A DNA stretch of 64,000 nucleotides, from NCBI RefSeq assembly GCF_000717055.1, contig NZ_JNXI01000007.1, positions 124,001-188,000 of the forward strand, written 5' to 3'. A program made the position numbers and the translations under genes. The stretch comes from Streptomyces iakyrus (lineage in GTDB: Bacteria > Actinomycetota > Actinomycetes > Streptomycetales > Streptomycetaceae). How positions within the stretch are numbered: the stretch's first letter is position 1; each line of letters begins with the position of its first letter. Of this stretch, positions 27,243 through 35,124 are shown one piece after another. A model generated the notes under the pieces. The model had not been told where the DNA came from. It saw nothing but the letters and a program-made list of their open reading frames with translations, and made no database searches.

Positions 27243-28184
27243 TCAGGACGTCAGCGCCTCGACACGCCGCATGACCTCGCGGCAGAACTCCCCCACGCCG
27301 CCCGGGTCGTCGATGAACTGGTTCGGCTTGACGCAGAAGGTCGTGAAGCCCTGCTCCAGCTGCTCCGGGATCACGGACAGCGCCGCGCCGAGGTCCGCCG
27401 GTGAGCGGTCGTCGGGGAAGACGGCCTGCGTGCCGCCGATCATCTCCAGGTCGGCGACGTCCCGCCCGGCCGCCGACATCGCCTCCTTGAGCCCTTGCAG
27501 GTCCTCGGGCGTGGGCCGGCCGAGCGGGTGGAAGCCGTGGCCGTACCGGACGAGGCGGCGCAGGACCGGGCCGTGCAGGCGCTGGCCGCCGAACCAGAGC
27601 CGGGGGCCGTCGGGCCGGTGGGCCTTGGGTTCGAAGTACACGTCCCGGAAGGGGTAGTGCGGCCCGTCGTGGGAGATCGGGGACGGCCCCCAGGCCTTCG
27701 CCCAGACCTCCAGGTGCTCGTCGAGGAGCCGCCCGCGCCGGGTGAAGGGCACCCCGAGGGCGTCGTACTCGTCCTTGCTCCAGCTGACCGTCGGCTGCAC
27801 GACGAGGCGGCCCCCGCTGATCAGGTCGAGGGTGCCGAGTTCGCGGGCGAGCAGCAGGGGGTGGCGCAGCGGGGCGAGGACGGCCGCCGCGGCCAGGCGC
27901 AGCCGGGAGGTGACGGAGGCGATGGCGGCGAGCAGCAGCAGGGAGTTCGGCCAGGGGGTGTGGGGGTCCTGGTTGCCGGGGAGGGCGTAGTCGCGGGGGT
28001 TGCCCATGACGCCGGCGGCCGCCGCGTCGGGGCCGAGGACGATGTGCTCGCTGACCATGACGGCGTCGAAGCCGGCGTCCTCGGCCTCGCGGGCCCAGCG
28101 GACGGCGGCGGGCAGATCGGCCCGGCCGCCGGTGAGGGTCCAGTTCTCGCTGAGGACGAGGAGCATGCGGGGAGGGCTGGGCAT
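27243..28184 (-). CDS. LLM-class (F420-dependent) oxidoreductase
   Basis: A 313-residue luciferase-like monooxygenase-fold protein (AREAEDAGFDAVMVSEHIVL; SVTSRLRLAAAAVLAPLRHP; DLISGGRLVVQPTVSWSKDE). The YDALGVPFTRRGRLLDE segment is typical of the TIGR03619 F420-dependent group. In Actinobacteria these enzymes use F420 or FMN for redox steps on diverse substrates; the one here is unknown. It is transcribed divergently from the MarR gene and converges on the LuxR gene with a 15-bp gap. Confidence 0.85.
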   Translation of the reverse strand: MPSPPRMLLVLSENWTLTGGRADLPAAVRWAREAEDAGFDAVMVSEHIVLGPDAAAAGVMGNPRDYALPGNQDPHTPWPNSLLLLAAIASVTSRLRLAAAAVLAPLRHPLLLARELGTLDLISGGRLVVQPTVSWSKDEYDALGVPFTRRGRLLDEHLEVWAKAWGPSPISHDGPHYPFRDVYFEPKAHRPDGPRLWFGGQRLHGPVLRRLVRYGHGFHPLGRPTPEDLQGLKEAMSAAGRDVADLEMIGGTQAVFPDDRSPADLGAALSVIPEQLEQGFTTFCVKPNQFIDDPGGVGEFCREVMRRVEALTS

Positions 28185-28207
28185 GACGGGTTTTCCTTTC
28201 GGCTTCG

Positions 28208-28225
28208 TACAATTTGAGTCCGAAC
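28208..28225 (+). promoter_or_regulatory. marR-type gene promoter with operator-like sequence
   Basis: TACAAT (28208-28213) is a good -10 element, with TGACGG at 28184-28189, 18 bases upstream, as a weak -35. ATTTGAGTCCGAAC (28212-28225) overlaps it. Read on the other strand it matches 10 of 14 positions of the palindrome found before the other genes of the 28-41 kb region. It could mediate autoregulation of the MarR gene and lies in the gap shared with the LLM oxidoreductase. Confidence 0.45.
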
Positions 28226-28285
28226 GACCGGACGGCCGGGACGAGCCGCCCGTGCGTGACGTGTGACCAGACGAAGGAGCCGCCC

Positions 28286-28858
28286 GTGCCGGGGCACCGA
28301 TCCATCACCGAAGCCGAGAAGCTCGCCGCGGCGAAGCTCGGCGGCATCGCGATCCGCCGGGAGCAGATGGCGGCGGTGGCGAACATCTACCGGGCCGCGT
28401 CCGCGGTGCGGCAGCACCTGGAGAACTCGGTGCTGCGCGGCTCGGACCTGACCTGGACGGCCTTCGTGGTGCTGTGGGTGGTCTGGGTGTGGGGCGAGTC
28501 GGAGACCCGGCACGTGGCGGAGGAGGCGGGGATCTCCAAGGGCACGCTGACGGGCGTGGTGCGCACGCTGGAGTCCCGGGGGCTGCTGCGGCGGGACGGG
28601 CATCCGAGCGACGGGCGCCTGGTGCTGCTGCGCCTCACCCCGAAGGGCGAGGAGTTCATGGCGCGGGTGTTCCCGGCGTTCAACGAGGAGGAGGCGTTCG
28701 TCACCGCCGGGCTCAGCGACGCCGAGTGCCGCCGCCTCGCCGAGGGGCTGCGGAGCGTGGTCCTCCAGGTGGAGGAGCACGGCGAGGAGCGGCGGCAGTC
28801 GCTGCTGGGCGGCGCCGAGCCGGCCCCGCGGCGCAGCGGGCGGCGGCCCCGGGCCTAG
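28286..28858 (+). CDS. MarR-family transcriptional regulator
   Basis: A 190-residue winged-helix protein (TWTAFVVLWVVWVWGESETR, recognition region AEEAGISKGTLTGVVRTLES, wing RRDGHPSDGRLVLLRLTPKG). I chose the GTG at 28286 because AAGGAG stands just upstream; the ATG at 28214 lies within the promoter. MarR proteins are usually repressors released by aromatic or amine ligands. It lies beside the puu-like genes, converging on puuD with a 5-bp gap, and is one candidate for the regulator of the shared palindromes. Confidence 0.87.
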   Translation: MPGHRSITEAEKLAAAKLGGIAIRREQMAAVANIYRAASAVRQHLENSVLRGSDLTWTAFVVLWVVWVWGESETRHVAEEAGISKGTLTGVVRTLESRGLLRRDGHPSDGRLVLLRLTPKGEEFMARVFPAFNEEEAFVTAGLSDAECRRLAEGLRSVVLQVEEHGEERRQSLLGGAEPAPRRSGRRPRA

Positions 28859-28863
28859 GGGGC

Positions 28864-29559
28864 TCACCGGTTCGCGGCCCGCACGAGCGCGTCGAACAGG
28901 CCCTGCTGGGCGGGGTCCTCGTGGGCGGTGTCCTCCGGGTGCCACTGGACGGCCGTGAACCAGCCTGCGGTGGCCGGGAGTTCAAGGGCCTCGATCGTGC
29001 CGTCGGCCGCCCGTGCCGTGGCGCGCAGGCCCGCGCCCAGCCGGTCGACGCGCTGGTGGTGGTAGCAGGACGCATCCAGCTTCTCGGCGTCGGCGGCCCG
29101 GGCGAGGAGCGAGCCGGGTGCCAGGGTGACGGGGTGCACGAGATGCCGGTGCTCGCGTTCCGGCCCGCCCATGTCCTGCTGCAAGGTGCCGCCGAGGGCG
29201 ACGTTGACGACCTGGAGGCCGCGGCAGACGGCGAGCAGGGGCAGCCCTGCCTCCAGGGCGTGCCGGGCGACGTCGAGGTCGAAGGTGTCCTGGAGGGTGT
29301 CGACGTCGTAGACGGTGTCGTGGGTGTCGGTGGCGCCGTAGCGGGAGGGGGCGAGGTCGCCGCCGCCGGGGAGCAGGACGCCGTCGAAGCGTGCCAGCCG
29401 GGCGGCCGTGCCGGTGTCCGCCGGGTGGATGCCGGCCGGTTCGCCGCCGGCCCGCCAGACGGCCTCGACCAGGGCGCGGGCGTTGACCTCCGCGGCGTAC
29501 CGGAGGGCCGAGGTCGTGGCCGAGAAGCGGGCCGGGATCGCGATCAGGGGCCGGGTCAC
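28864..29559 (-). CDS. puuD: Gamma-glutamyl amide hydrolase, PuuD-like class I amidotransferase fold (peptidase C26)
   Basis: A 231-residue peptidase C26 protein with the nucleophile Cys in PLLAVCRGLQVVNVALGGTL and the catalytic His-Glu in AVQWHPEDTA. PuuD hydrolyses gamma-glutamyl-GABA; relatives release the amine or acid from other gamma-glutamyl amides. The GTG at 29559 overlaps the puuC stop (GTGA); longer frames read through puuC in another frame. It is the last gene of the puuC-puuD unit and probably removes the glutamate put on by the synthetase at 39.2 kb. Confidence 0.85.
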   Translation of the reverse strand: MTRPLIAIPARFSATTSALRYAAEVNARALVEAVWRAGGEPAGIHPADTGTAARLARFDGVLLPGGGDLAPSRYGATDTHDTVYDVDTLQDTFDLDVARHALEAGLPLLAVCRGLQVVNVALGGTLQQDMGGPEREHRHLVHPVTLAPGSLLARAADAEKLDASCYHHQRVDRLGAGLRATARAADGTIEALELPATAGWFTAVQWHPEDTAHEDPAQQGLFDALVRAANR

Positions 29560-31046
29560 AGCTGGATCCAGGTGGTCTTGAGCTCGGTGTACTTCTCCAG
29601 CGCGTGGGCGGACTTGTCGCGGCCGTTGCCGGACTGCTTCATTCCCCCGAAGGGCACGGTCAGATCGCCCTCCTCGTAGCAGTTGACCCAGACCGTTCCG
29701 GCCTTGAGGGCGCGCGCGATCCGGTGGGCGGTGGACAGGTCGGAGGTCCACAGGCCGGCGGCGAGGCCGTACTCGGTGGCGTTGGCCAGGCGGACCGCCT
29801 CGTCGAGGTCGTCGAAGGCGAGCACGGACAGGACGGGGCCGAAGATCTCCTCCCGCGCCAGGCGCGAGCCGGGGTCGACGCGGTCGAAGACGGTCGGCTC
29901 CAGGTACGTCCCGCCCGTCTCGGCGAGGACGCGGTCACCGCCGGTGCACAGCCGGGCGCCCTCGTCGACGCCGTGACGGATGTGGCCGGTCACGCGGTCC
30001 AGGTGCGCCGGGCCGACGAGGGCGCCCATCTCGGTCTCCGGGTCGAGCGGGTCGCCGACCCTCAGTTCGCGGGCCCGCCGGACCACGGCCTCGGTGACCC
30101 GGTCGGCGATCGAGGAGTGCACGAGGAGCCGGGAGGGGGCCGTGCACATCTCACCCTGGTTGAAGAAGATGCCCCAGGCGGCGGTGGCCGCGGCCTTCTC
30201 CAGGTCGGGGGCGTCGGGCAGAACGATGTTGGGCGACTTGCCGCCGAGTTCCAGCCAGACATGCTTGAGGTTGGAGTCGGCGGCGTAGCGCAAGAAGTGG
30301 CGGCCGACGGCGGTGGAGCCGGTGAACGCCAGGACGTCGACGTCGGGGTGGAGGCCGAGGGCGCGTCCCGCCGTGGGGCCGTCGCCGGTTACGACGTTGA
30401 GGACGCCGGGCGGGAGGCCGGCCTCGGTGGCGAGGCGGGCGAGCAGCAGGGCGGACAGCGGGGAGTTCTCCGAAGGCTTGAGGACGACCGTGCAGCCTGC
30501 CGCCAGGGCCGGGGCGATCTTCCAGCCGGCCAGGGTCAGCGGGAAGTTCCAGGGGACCACCGCCCCGACCACCCCGGCGGGTTCCCTGGTGACCAGGGCG
30601 AGGGCGTCCGGGGCGGTGTGCGGGGACTCGTCGGTGAGCTTGTCCGCGAGCTGGCCGTACCAGCGGAAGGTGTTGATGACCGCGCGCAGTTCGATGCCGT
30701 ACGCGTCCGAGATAGGTTTGCCCATCTCCAGGGTGACCGTGAGGGCGAGTTCCTCGCGCCGCTCTTCGAGCAGACCGGCGAGCCGGAGCAGGGCCCGGCC
30801 GCGTTCGGCGGGTGCCAGGCGCGGCCACGGGCCGGTGTCGAAGGCGCGCCGGGCGGCGGCGACGGCCGCGTCGACCTCGGCGGCGCCGCCGTCCGCCACC
30901 TCGGCGACGACCCGGCCGTCCCGCGGGGAGACGACCGGGAACACCGCTCCCGCGCCGGCTTCCTCGGCGCCGTCGATGTGATGGGCACCGGAGAGCTGGA
31001 ACGCCTTGGCGCGGCGCAGCCACTCGTCGTGGGGGGCGGCCGGCAT
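29556..31046 (-). CDS. puuC: Aldehyde dehydrogenase, PuuC-like
   Basis: A 496-residue NAD(P)-dependent aldehyde dehydrogenase with ELGGKSPNIV and the catalytic Cys in FFNQGEMCTAPSR. The C-terminal HALEKYTELKTTWIQL is very close to that of E. coli PuuC, which oxidises gamma-glutamyl-aminobutyraldehyde. The ATG at 31046 has AAAGGAGG upstream, and that site overlaps the operator. It forms an operon with puuD and probably oxidises a gamma-glutamylated aldehyde to the acid. Confidence 0.87.
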   Translation of the reverse strand: MPAAPHDEWLRRAKAFQLSGAHHIDGAEEAGAGAVFPVVSPRDGRVVAEVADGGAAEVDAAVAAARRAFDTGPWPRLAPAERGRALLRLAGLLEERREELALTVTLEMGKPISDAYGIELRAVINTFRWYGQLADKLTDESPHTAPDALALVTREPAGVVGAVVPWNFPLTLAGWKIAPALAAGCTVVLKPSENSPLSALLLARLATEAGLPPGVLNVVTGDGPTAGRALGLHPDVDVLAFTGSTAVGRHFLRYAADSNLKHVWLELGGKSPNIVLPDAPDLEKAAATAAWGIFFNQGEMCTAPSRLLVHSSIADRVTEAVVRRARELRVGDPLDPETEMGALVGPAHLDRVTGHIRHGVDEGARLCTGGDRVLAETGGTYLEPTVFDRVDPGSRLAREEIFGPVLSVLAFDDLDEAVRLANATEYGLAAGLWTSDLSTAHRIARALKAGTVWVNCYEEGDLTVPFGGMKQSGNGRDKSAHALEKYTELKTTWIQL

Positions 31047-31057
31047 GGAGGATCCTC

Positions 31058-31075
31058 CTTTGGTCTCAAACGATA
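31058..31075 (-). promoter_or_regulatory. puuC promoter -10 and operator
   Basis: On the minus strand TATCGT (31070-31075) could be the -10 element. CTTTGGTCTCAAAC (31058-31071, plus-strand reading) matches 11 of 14 positions of GTTTGGCGTCAAAC and covers the expected start point and the ribosome site. A bound repressor would block transcription. No clear -35 is visible. Confidence 0.55.
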
Positions 31076-31109
31076 GGGGCGGGGCTGTCGCGGACGACCG
31101 CGCTCGTGG

Positions 31110-32561
31110 TCAGCCGCCGGCGGCCCTGCCCCGCACCCGGGCGGCGAGGAGGCCCAGCGCCATGACGACCGGGACGGACAGCGTGAGCCACAGGGCGGTG
31201 GTGCGTTCGCCGCCGATGAGGGTGGTGAAGTTGGCCAGGATGAGCCAGATCGCGCCCGCGATGCCGAGTGCGCCCAGGACGGGTGCGATCAGCGTGTTCC
31301 AGGGGCGGGTGTCGAGACGGGCGCGGCGGAAGAAGACGACGACGGACACCGAGGTCAGCAGGTACAGCAGCATCATCGCCAGGACGGCGACGCCGCTGAA
31401 CCAGGAGAACAGCGTCAGCACCGGGTCCTTGCCGGTCAGCGCGAAGGGCACGACCAGGAGGACGGCGAGCGCCGTCTGGACGCACCCGGCGGTCCAGGGC
31501 GCGTGGCGCCGGTTGAGCCGGCACAGCCGCAGCGGCAGCAGCCGGTCGCGGCCGAGGGAGAACAGGTAGCGGTTGGCCGAGTTGTGGAAGGTGAGGATGC
31601 CGGCGAAGAGCGACGTGGCGAGCAGGACGGGCAGCACGTCGCCCACCCAGCCGCCGAAGTCGGCCGCGATGGGCGTGAAGACGAACCCTGCGCCGTCGCC
31701 GCCCTCCAGGGCCTTGCCCGCGGCAGCGGTGGCCTTCGAGGCGCCGTAGGAGGAGATGAGCATCCAGGAGACCAGGGCGAAGAAGCCGGTGACCACGGCG
31801 ACCGCGAGGTACGTGGCCCGCGGCACCGTCTTCCTGGGCTCGCGGGCCTCCTCGCCGTAGATGGCGGTGGCCTCGAAGCCGAACATGGAGGCCACGGCGA
31901 ACATCACGGCCACGCCCGGGGCGCCGTCCAGGGCCGCGGACGGCGAGAAGCTGTCGGCGAGGCCGAGCCCCTCGGGTCCGCCGCCCTTGAAGAGGGTGAC
32001 CAGGGCGAAGACCGACAGGATGCTGAACTCCGCGAGGACGAACACGGCGAGGACCTTGGCGCCCATCTCGACACCGGCCGCCCCGAGCGCCTGGACGACG
32101 GCCATGGTGGCCAGCGTCCAGAGCCACCACGGCAGGTCGAGGCCGGTATGGGTCGCGACCAGGCCGCTCACGATGGCGCCGTAGAGGCCGTACATGGCGG
32201 CCTGGATGGTGCAGTAGGCGAAGAGCGCCAGGCCCGCGCTGCCGGTGCCGGTGGTGCGGCCCAGGCCCTTGCCGATGTACGTGTAGAAGGCGCCCGCGTC
32301 CACCACGTGGCGGCCCATGGCGACGAAGCCCACCGAGAACAGCAGGATCACCAGGCCCGCCACCAGGTAGGCGGCGGGCACGCCGGGGCCGTTGCCGAGG
32401 GCCACTGCGATGGGGGCCGCGCCGGCGATGCCGGTCAGCGGGGCCTGGGCGGACAGGACGAAGAAGAGGATGCCCAGGACGCCGAGGGCGTTGGGCTTGA
32501 GCGTGCCTGCGGTGGGCGCGTCCGGTTCCGTCGCGTGCCGGGAGACCGTCTGACTGTCCAC
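31110..32561 (-). CDS. APC-family amino acid/amine permease
   Basis: A 483-residue amino acid-polyamine-organocation permease with about twelve membrane segments (start of the core LGILFFVLSAQAPLTGIAG; AIYGEEAREPRKTVPRAT is the family motif). The GTG at 32561 is supported by AGGTGAT upstream; the ATG at 32618 would start before the operator. It lies between the TetR gene and puuC on the same strand and probably brings in the amine that enters the gamma-glutamyl route, as PuuP does for putrescine. Confidence 0.85.
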   Translation of the reverse strand: MDSQTVSRHATEPDAPTAGTLKPNALGVLGILFFVLSAQAPLTGIAGAAPIAVALGNGPGVPAAYLVAGLVILLFSVGFVAMGRHVVDAGAFYTYIGKGLGRTTGTGSAGLALFAYCTIQAAMYGLYGAIVSGLVATHTGLDLPWWLWTLATMAVVQALGAAGVEMGAKVLAVFVLAEFSILSVFALVTLFKGGGPEGLGLADSFSPSAALDGAPGVAVMFAVASMFGFEATAIYGEEAREPRKTVPRATYLAVAVVTGFFALVSWMLISSYGASKATAAAGKALEGGDGAGFVFTPIAADFGGWVGDVLPVLLATSLFAGILTFHNSANRYLFSLGRDRLLPLRLCRLNRRHAPWTAGCVQTALAVLLVVPFALTGKDPVLTLFSWFSGVAVLAMMLLYLLTSVSVVVFFRRARLDTRPWNTLIAPVLGALGIAGAIWLILANFTTLIGGERTTALWLTLSVPVVMALGLLAARVRGRAAGG

Positions 32562-32592
32562 TCGGATCACCTGCCAGAGGGGAGGAAGGATC

Positions 32593-32606
32593 GTTTCAGG
32601 CCAAAC
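32593..32606 (-). promoter_or_regulatory. Operator candidate upstream of the permease
   Basis: On the minus strand GTTTGGCCTGAAAC matches 12 of 14 positions of GTTTGGCTTCAAAC, found before the ferredoxin operon. It lies 32 bp before the GTG start of the permease. The -10 element is not clear here. Confidence 0.55.
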
Positions 32607-32698
32607 GAGTTGCCTCATCGTGGGGCGGAACTATCCGTTTGGCAAGGGGTGAGGGACGAGGAATTCCGGCGCCGCGGGACGGCGGGGGCTGGAGCGGG

Positions 32699-33301
32699 TC
32701 AGGCTTCGCCGCCGGGCCGCTCGGCGAGCAGCCGCAGCACCGAGCGCAGCTCGTCCAGGGCCTCGTCGATGACCTCGCGCTCACCGAAGACCAGCTGGTG
32801 CAGGACGAGTCCCTCCAGCGTGGCGAACACCATCCGGGACAGGCCCTGGCCGACCGGGCCGGGCAGCATCTGGGTGAGCTCACGCCGGGTCGCGTCGAAG
32901 TACTCGTCGTACAGCGAGCGCAGGTGGGCCAGGAGCTCGGGGCGGCGCCGGGCCTCCAGGAGCAGTTCGTACTGGAACGCCTGGAGGTCCGGACCGGCCT
33001 CCACCATGTCCGTCAGGCCCACCGAGAAGTCGGCGACCTCGCCTGTGCCCGGTTCGAGGGCGCTGCTGCTCAGGGAGGAGCGGATGGCGTGGGCCACGGC
33101 CTCCTCGATCAGGGCGTCGCGCGAGCCGAAGTGGTGCACGACCAGGCCGTGGGTGACGCCGGCCTCCTCCGCGACGGCCCGGTAGGTGAGCCTGCGCAGC
33201 CCGCCCCGGGCCACGACCCGCACGGCGGCCTCCAGCAGGGCCTCACGTCCCGTGCCGTAGTTCACGCGCTTGCGGGGGCGTCGCCCGGCGGGCTCGGTCA
33301 T
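32699..33301 (-). CDS. TetR-family transcriptional regulator
   Basis: A 200-residue TetR protein with an N-terminal HTH (REALLEAAVRVVARGGLRRL, then AEEAGVTHGLVVHHFGSRDA) and a variable helical ligand domain. The ATG at 33301 gives the usual length; the open frame upstream is a shadow of the hydrolase gene. It follows the FAH-family gene by 55 bp on the same strand and could be the last gene of the ferredoxin-to-FAH operon. It is a second candidate regulator of this region. Confidence 0.85.
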   Translation of the reverse strand: MTEPAGRRPRKRVNYGTGREALLEAAVRVVARGGLRRLTYRAVAEEAGVTHGLVVHHFGSRDALIEEAVAHAIRSSLSSSALEPGTGEVADFSVGLTDMVEAGPDLQAFQYELLLEARRRPELLAHLRSLYDEYFDATRRELTQMLPGPVGQGLSRMVFATLEGLVLHQLVFGEREVIDEALDELRSVLRLLAERPGGEA

Positions 33302-33356
33302 GCTCGTGACCCTACCCGGGTGCTCGCACTCGGCGACGGGGCGGCCGTGCCCCGCG

Positions 33357-34202
33357 TCAGCGGCGCGGGGCCCGGATGCCACGGAACTCCCAGTCGCCGC
33401 CGAGCGCGGTCGACAGCACCTCCTCCGACTCCGTGGGCTGGGCGCCCACATCGGTGCGGACGGCGGTCGGCCCGGTCACGATGTGGTTGGTGAGCCGCCC
33501 CAGTCCCTCGACCTCCACCTCGACCACGTCGCCCGGCCGGACGGGACGCGAGTTGGCGGGGGTGCCGGACAGCAGGACGTCCCCGGGGTACAGGGTGATG
33601 GTGCGGGCGATGTCGGCGACGAGGTAGTGCATGTCCCAGGTCATCTCGTCGGTGGAACCGTCCTGAACCACCTCTCCGTTGACGTACGTCCGCAGCCGCT
33701 TGCCGTGGAAGTCCCAGTCGGTGACCAGGCCGGGGCCGAGCGGGCAGAGGGTGTCGGAGCCCTTCACCCGGAGCATGGACCCGGCGTCGGTGTCGCGGAA
33801 GTCGTGCAGGCCGTAGTCGTTGGCGACCGTGTACCCGGCGATGTACTCCCCCGCCTCGGCCGGCGAGATGTTCCGCGCGGTCTTCCCGATGACGATGGCC
33901 ACCTCGCCCTCGTAGTTGAGCCACTTGCAGCCCTCGGGCCGGACGATAGCGCCCTGGTGGGCGTTGAGGGCCGAGGTCGGCTTGTGGAAGTAGGTGGGGG
34001 TGTCGGGGAGCCCGATCCGGAACTCCTCGACGCGGCTGCGGTGGTTGAGGTGGACGGCGATGACCTTGGACGGCACCACGGGCGGCAAGTGCCGGGCGTC
34101 CTCGGTCTTGACGCGGCGGCCGTCCCCGGCGACGAGTTCGTCATCGTCGACGGTGACCTGGACGGCGGCGCCGTCGAGGAGGATACGGCGGTACTCAGGC
34201 AT
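33357..34202 (-). CDS. Fumarylacetoacetate hydrolase family protein, HpaG-like
   Basis: A 281-residue FAH-fold protein (HLNHRSRVEEFRIGLPDTPT, the acid cluster LNYEGEVAIVIGK with metal-ligand Glu residues, DYGLHDFRDTDAGSMLRVKG, LLSGTPANSRPVRPGD). In the homoprotocatechuate pathway HpaG of this family decarboxylates and isomerises the ring-cleavage product. The start overlaps the extradiol dioxygenase stop by 8 bp. Position after HpaD- and HpaE-like genes supports that role, but FAH proteins are diverse, so the exact step is inferred. Confidence 0.8.
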   Translation of the reverse strand: MPEYRRILLDGAAVQVTVDDDELVAGDGRRVKTEDARHLPPVVPSKVIAVHLNHRSRVEEFRIGLPDTPTYFHKPTSALNAHQGAIVRPEGCKWLNYEGEVAIVIGKTARNISPAEAGEYIAGYTVANDYGLHDFRDTDAGSMLRVKGSDTLCPLGPGLVTDWDFHGKRLRTYVNGEVVQDGSTDEMTWDMHYLVADIARTITLYPGDVLLSGTPANSRPVRPGDVVEVEVEGLGRLTNHIVTGPTAVRTDVGAQPTESEEVLSTALGGDWEFRGIRAPRR

Positions 34203-35124
34203 GGGCGGACTCCTGCGCGGGGGTCTGGGCGGCGGTCCAGCCGCCGGCGGGGCGGTCGAACCAGAGGTGGGCCTGGCCGGTGCCGACGGAGTTCTCGTAC
34301 GCGCCGTACTGACGGGCCCGGGCGGAGCAGTGCCGCTCGCCGAGGGCGCCGGCCATCATCAGGTAGTGGAAGAACTTCGCCTCGGGCTTGAACTTCCAGA
34401 ACTCGTCCATGGTGTCCAGGACCTTGTCGTGGCGGCCCTCCTTGAACCAGGCGATGCGCTCGTAGTCCGCCTCGCGGGCCTCGGGGGTGCGGATGTGGAC
34501 GGGGTCGCTGGCCTCGTGGTCGCGCAGTTCGCGCAGCGGCCAGAAGGTGTGCGAGAGGGCACCGGAGGCGATGAGCAGCACCCGGCGGCCGGGCGTCGCG
34601 GCGATCCCGTCGGCCAGGGCCCGCCCGAGCCGCAGGTGGTCCTCCATGTCGCCGGTCTGGCAGACGCCGATGGTGACCCACCGCTTGTCGGGCAGGCCCT
34701 CCCCCAGGTACTTCCAGAGGTTGAGGGTGGCGTAGTAGATCGGCAGGTACGCGTCGTCGATCGGTGTGATCCAGGTGCCGTGCTTGTCGGCGAACGCGGC
34801 CACGTTGTGGGCGAGTTCGGGGTCGCCGGGGAAGTCGTACGGCATCCTGCACATGCCGCGCGGCAGTTCCTCGGAGGTGAAGAGCCCGGCCCTGCGCGCC
34901 TGCGCGGTCACGACGAACTCGACGGTGGTCGCCCAGTGCGAGTCCAGGACGACGACGGTGTCGTAATCGTTGGCGGCATCCCGCTCGAAGACGTCCCGGC
35001 GCAGCTCCCGCAGGCCGGTGACGAGGGTGATCTCCTTGCCCTCGTTGAGCTCCAGCCGGTCGGCCTCGGGCAGCACGATGGTGGGCACGTGGGCGAGCAG
35101 CCCGGCCCCGACGATCTCACCCAT
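34195..35124 (-). CDS. hpaD: Extradiol dioxygenase of the 3,4-dihydroxyphenylacetate 2,3-dioxygenase type (class III)
   Basis: A 309-residue LigB-type ring-cleavage enzyme. Iron-ligand and active-site His residues are visible in LLAHVPTIVLPE, VVLDSHWATTVEF and ASGALSHTFWPL, and the C-terminal SVGTGQAHLWF is as in E. coli HpaD. It should open the ring of homoprotocatechuate or a related catechol between C2 and C3. The start overlaps the aldehyde dehydrogenase stop by 8 bp, and the gene overlaps the FAH gene. The true substrate may differ, since the operon is unusual. Confidence 0.83.
   Translation of the reverse strand: MGEIVGAGLLAHVPTIVLPEADRLELNEGKEITLVTGLRELRRDVFERDAANDYDTVVVLDSHWATTVEFVVTAQARRAGLFTSEELPRGMCRMPYDFPGDPELAHNVAAFADKHGTWITPIDDAYLPIYYATLNLWKYLGEGLPDKRWVTIGVCQTGDMEDHLRLGRALADGIAATPGRRVLLIASGALSHTFWPLRELRDHEASDPVHIRTPEAREADYERIAWFKEGRHDKVLDTMDEFWKFKPEAKFFHYLMMAGALGERHCSARARQYGAYENSVGTGQAHLWFDRPAGGWTAAQTPAQESAHA

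Noticed and set aside
32637..32643. GTTTGGC half-site near the permease promoter
   Set aside because: Only one arm of the palindrome is present and no plus-strand gene follows.
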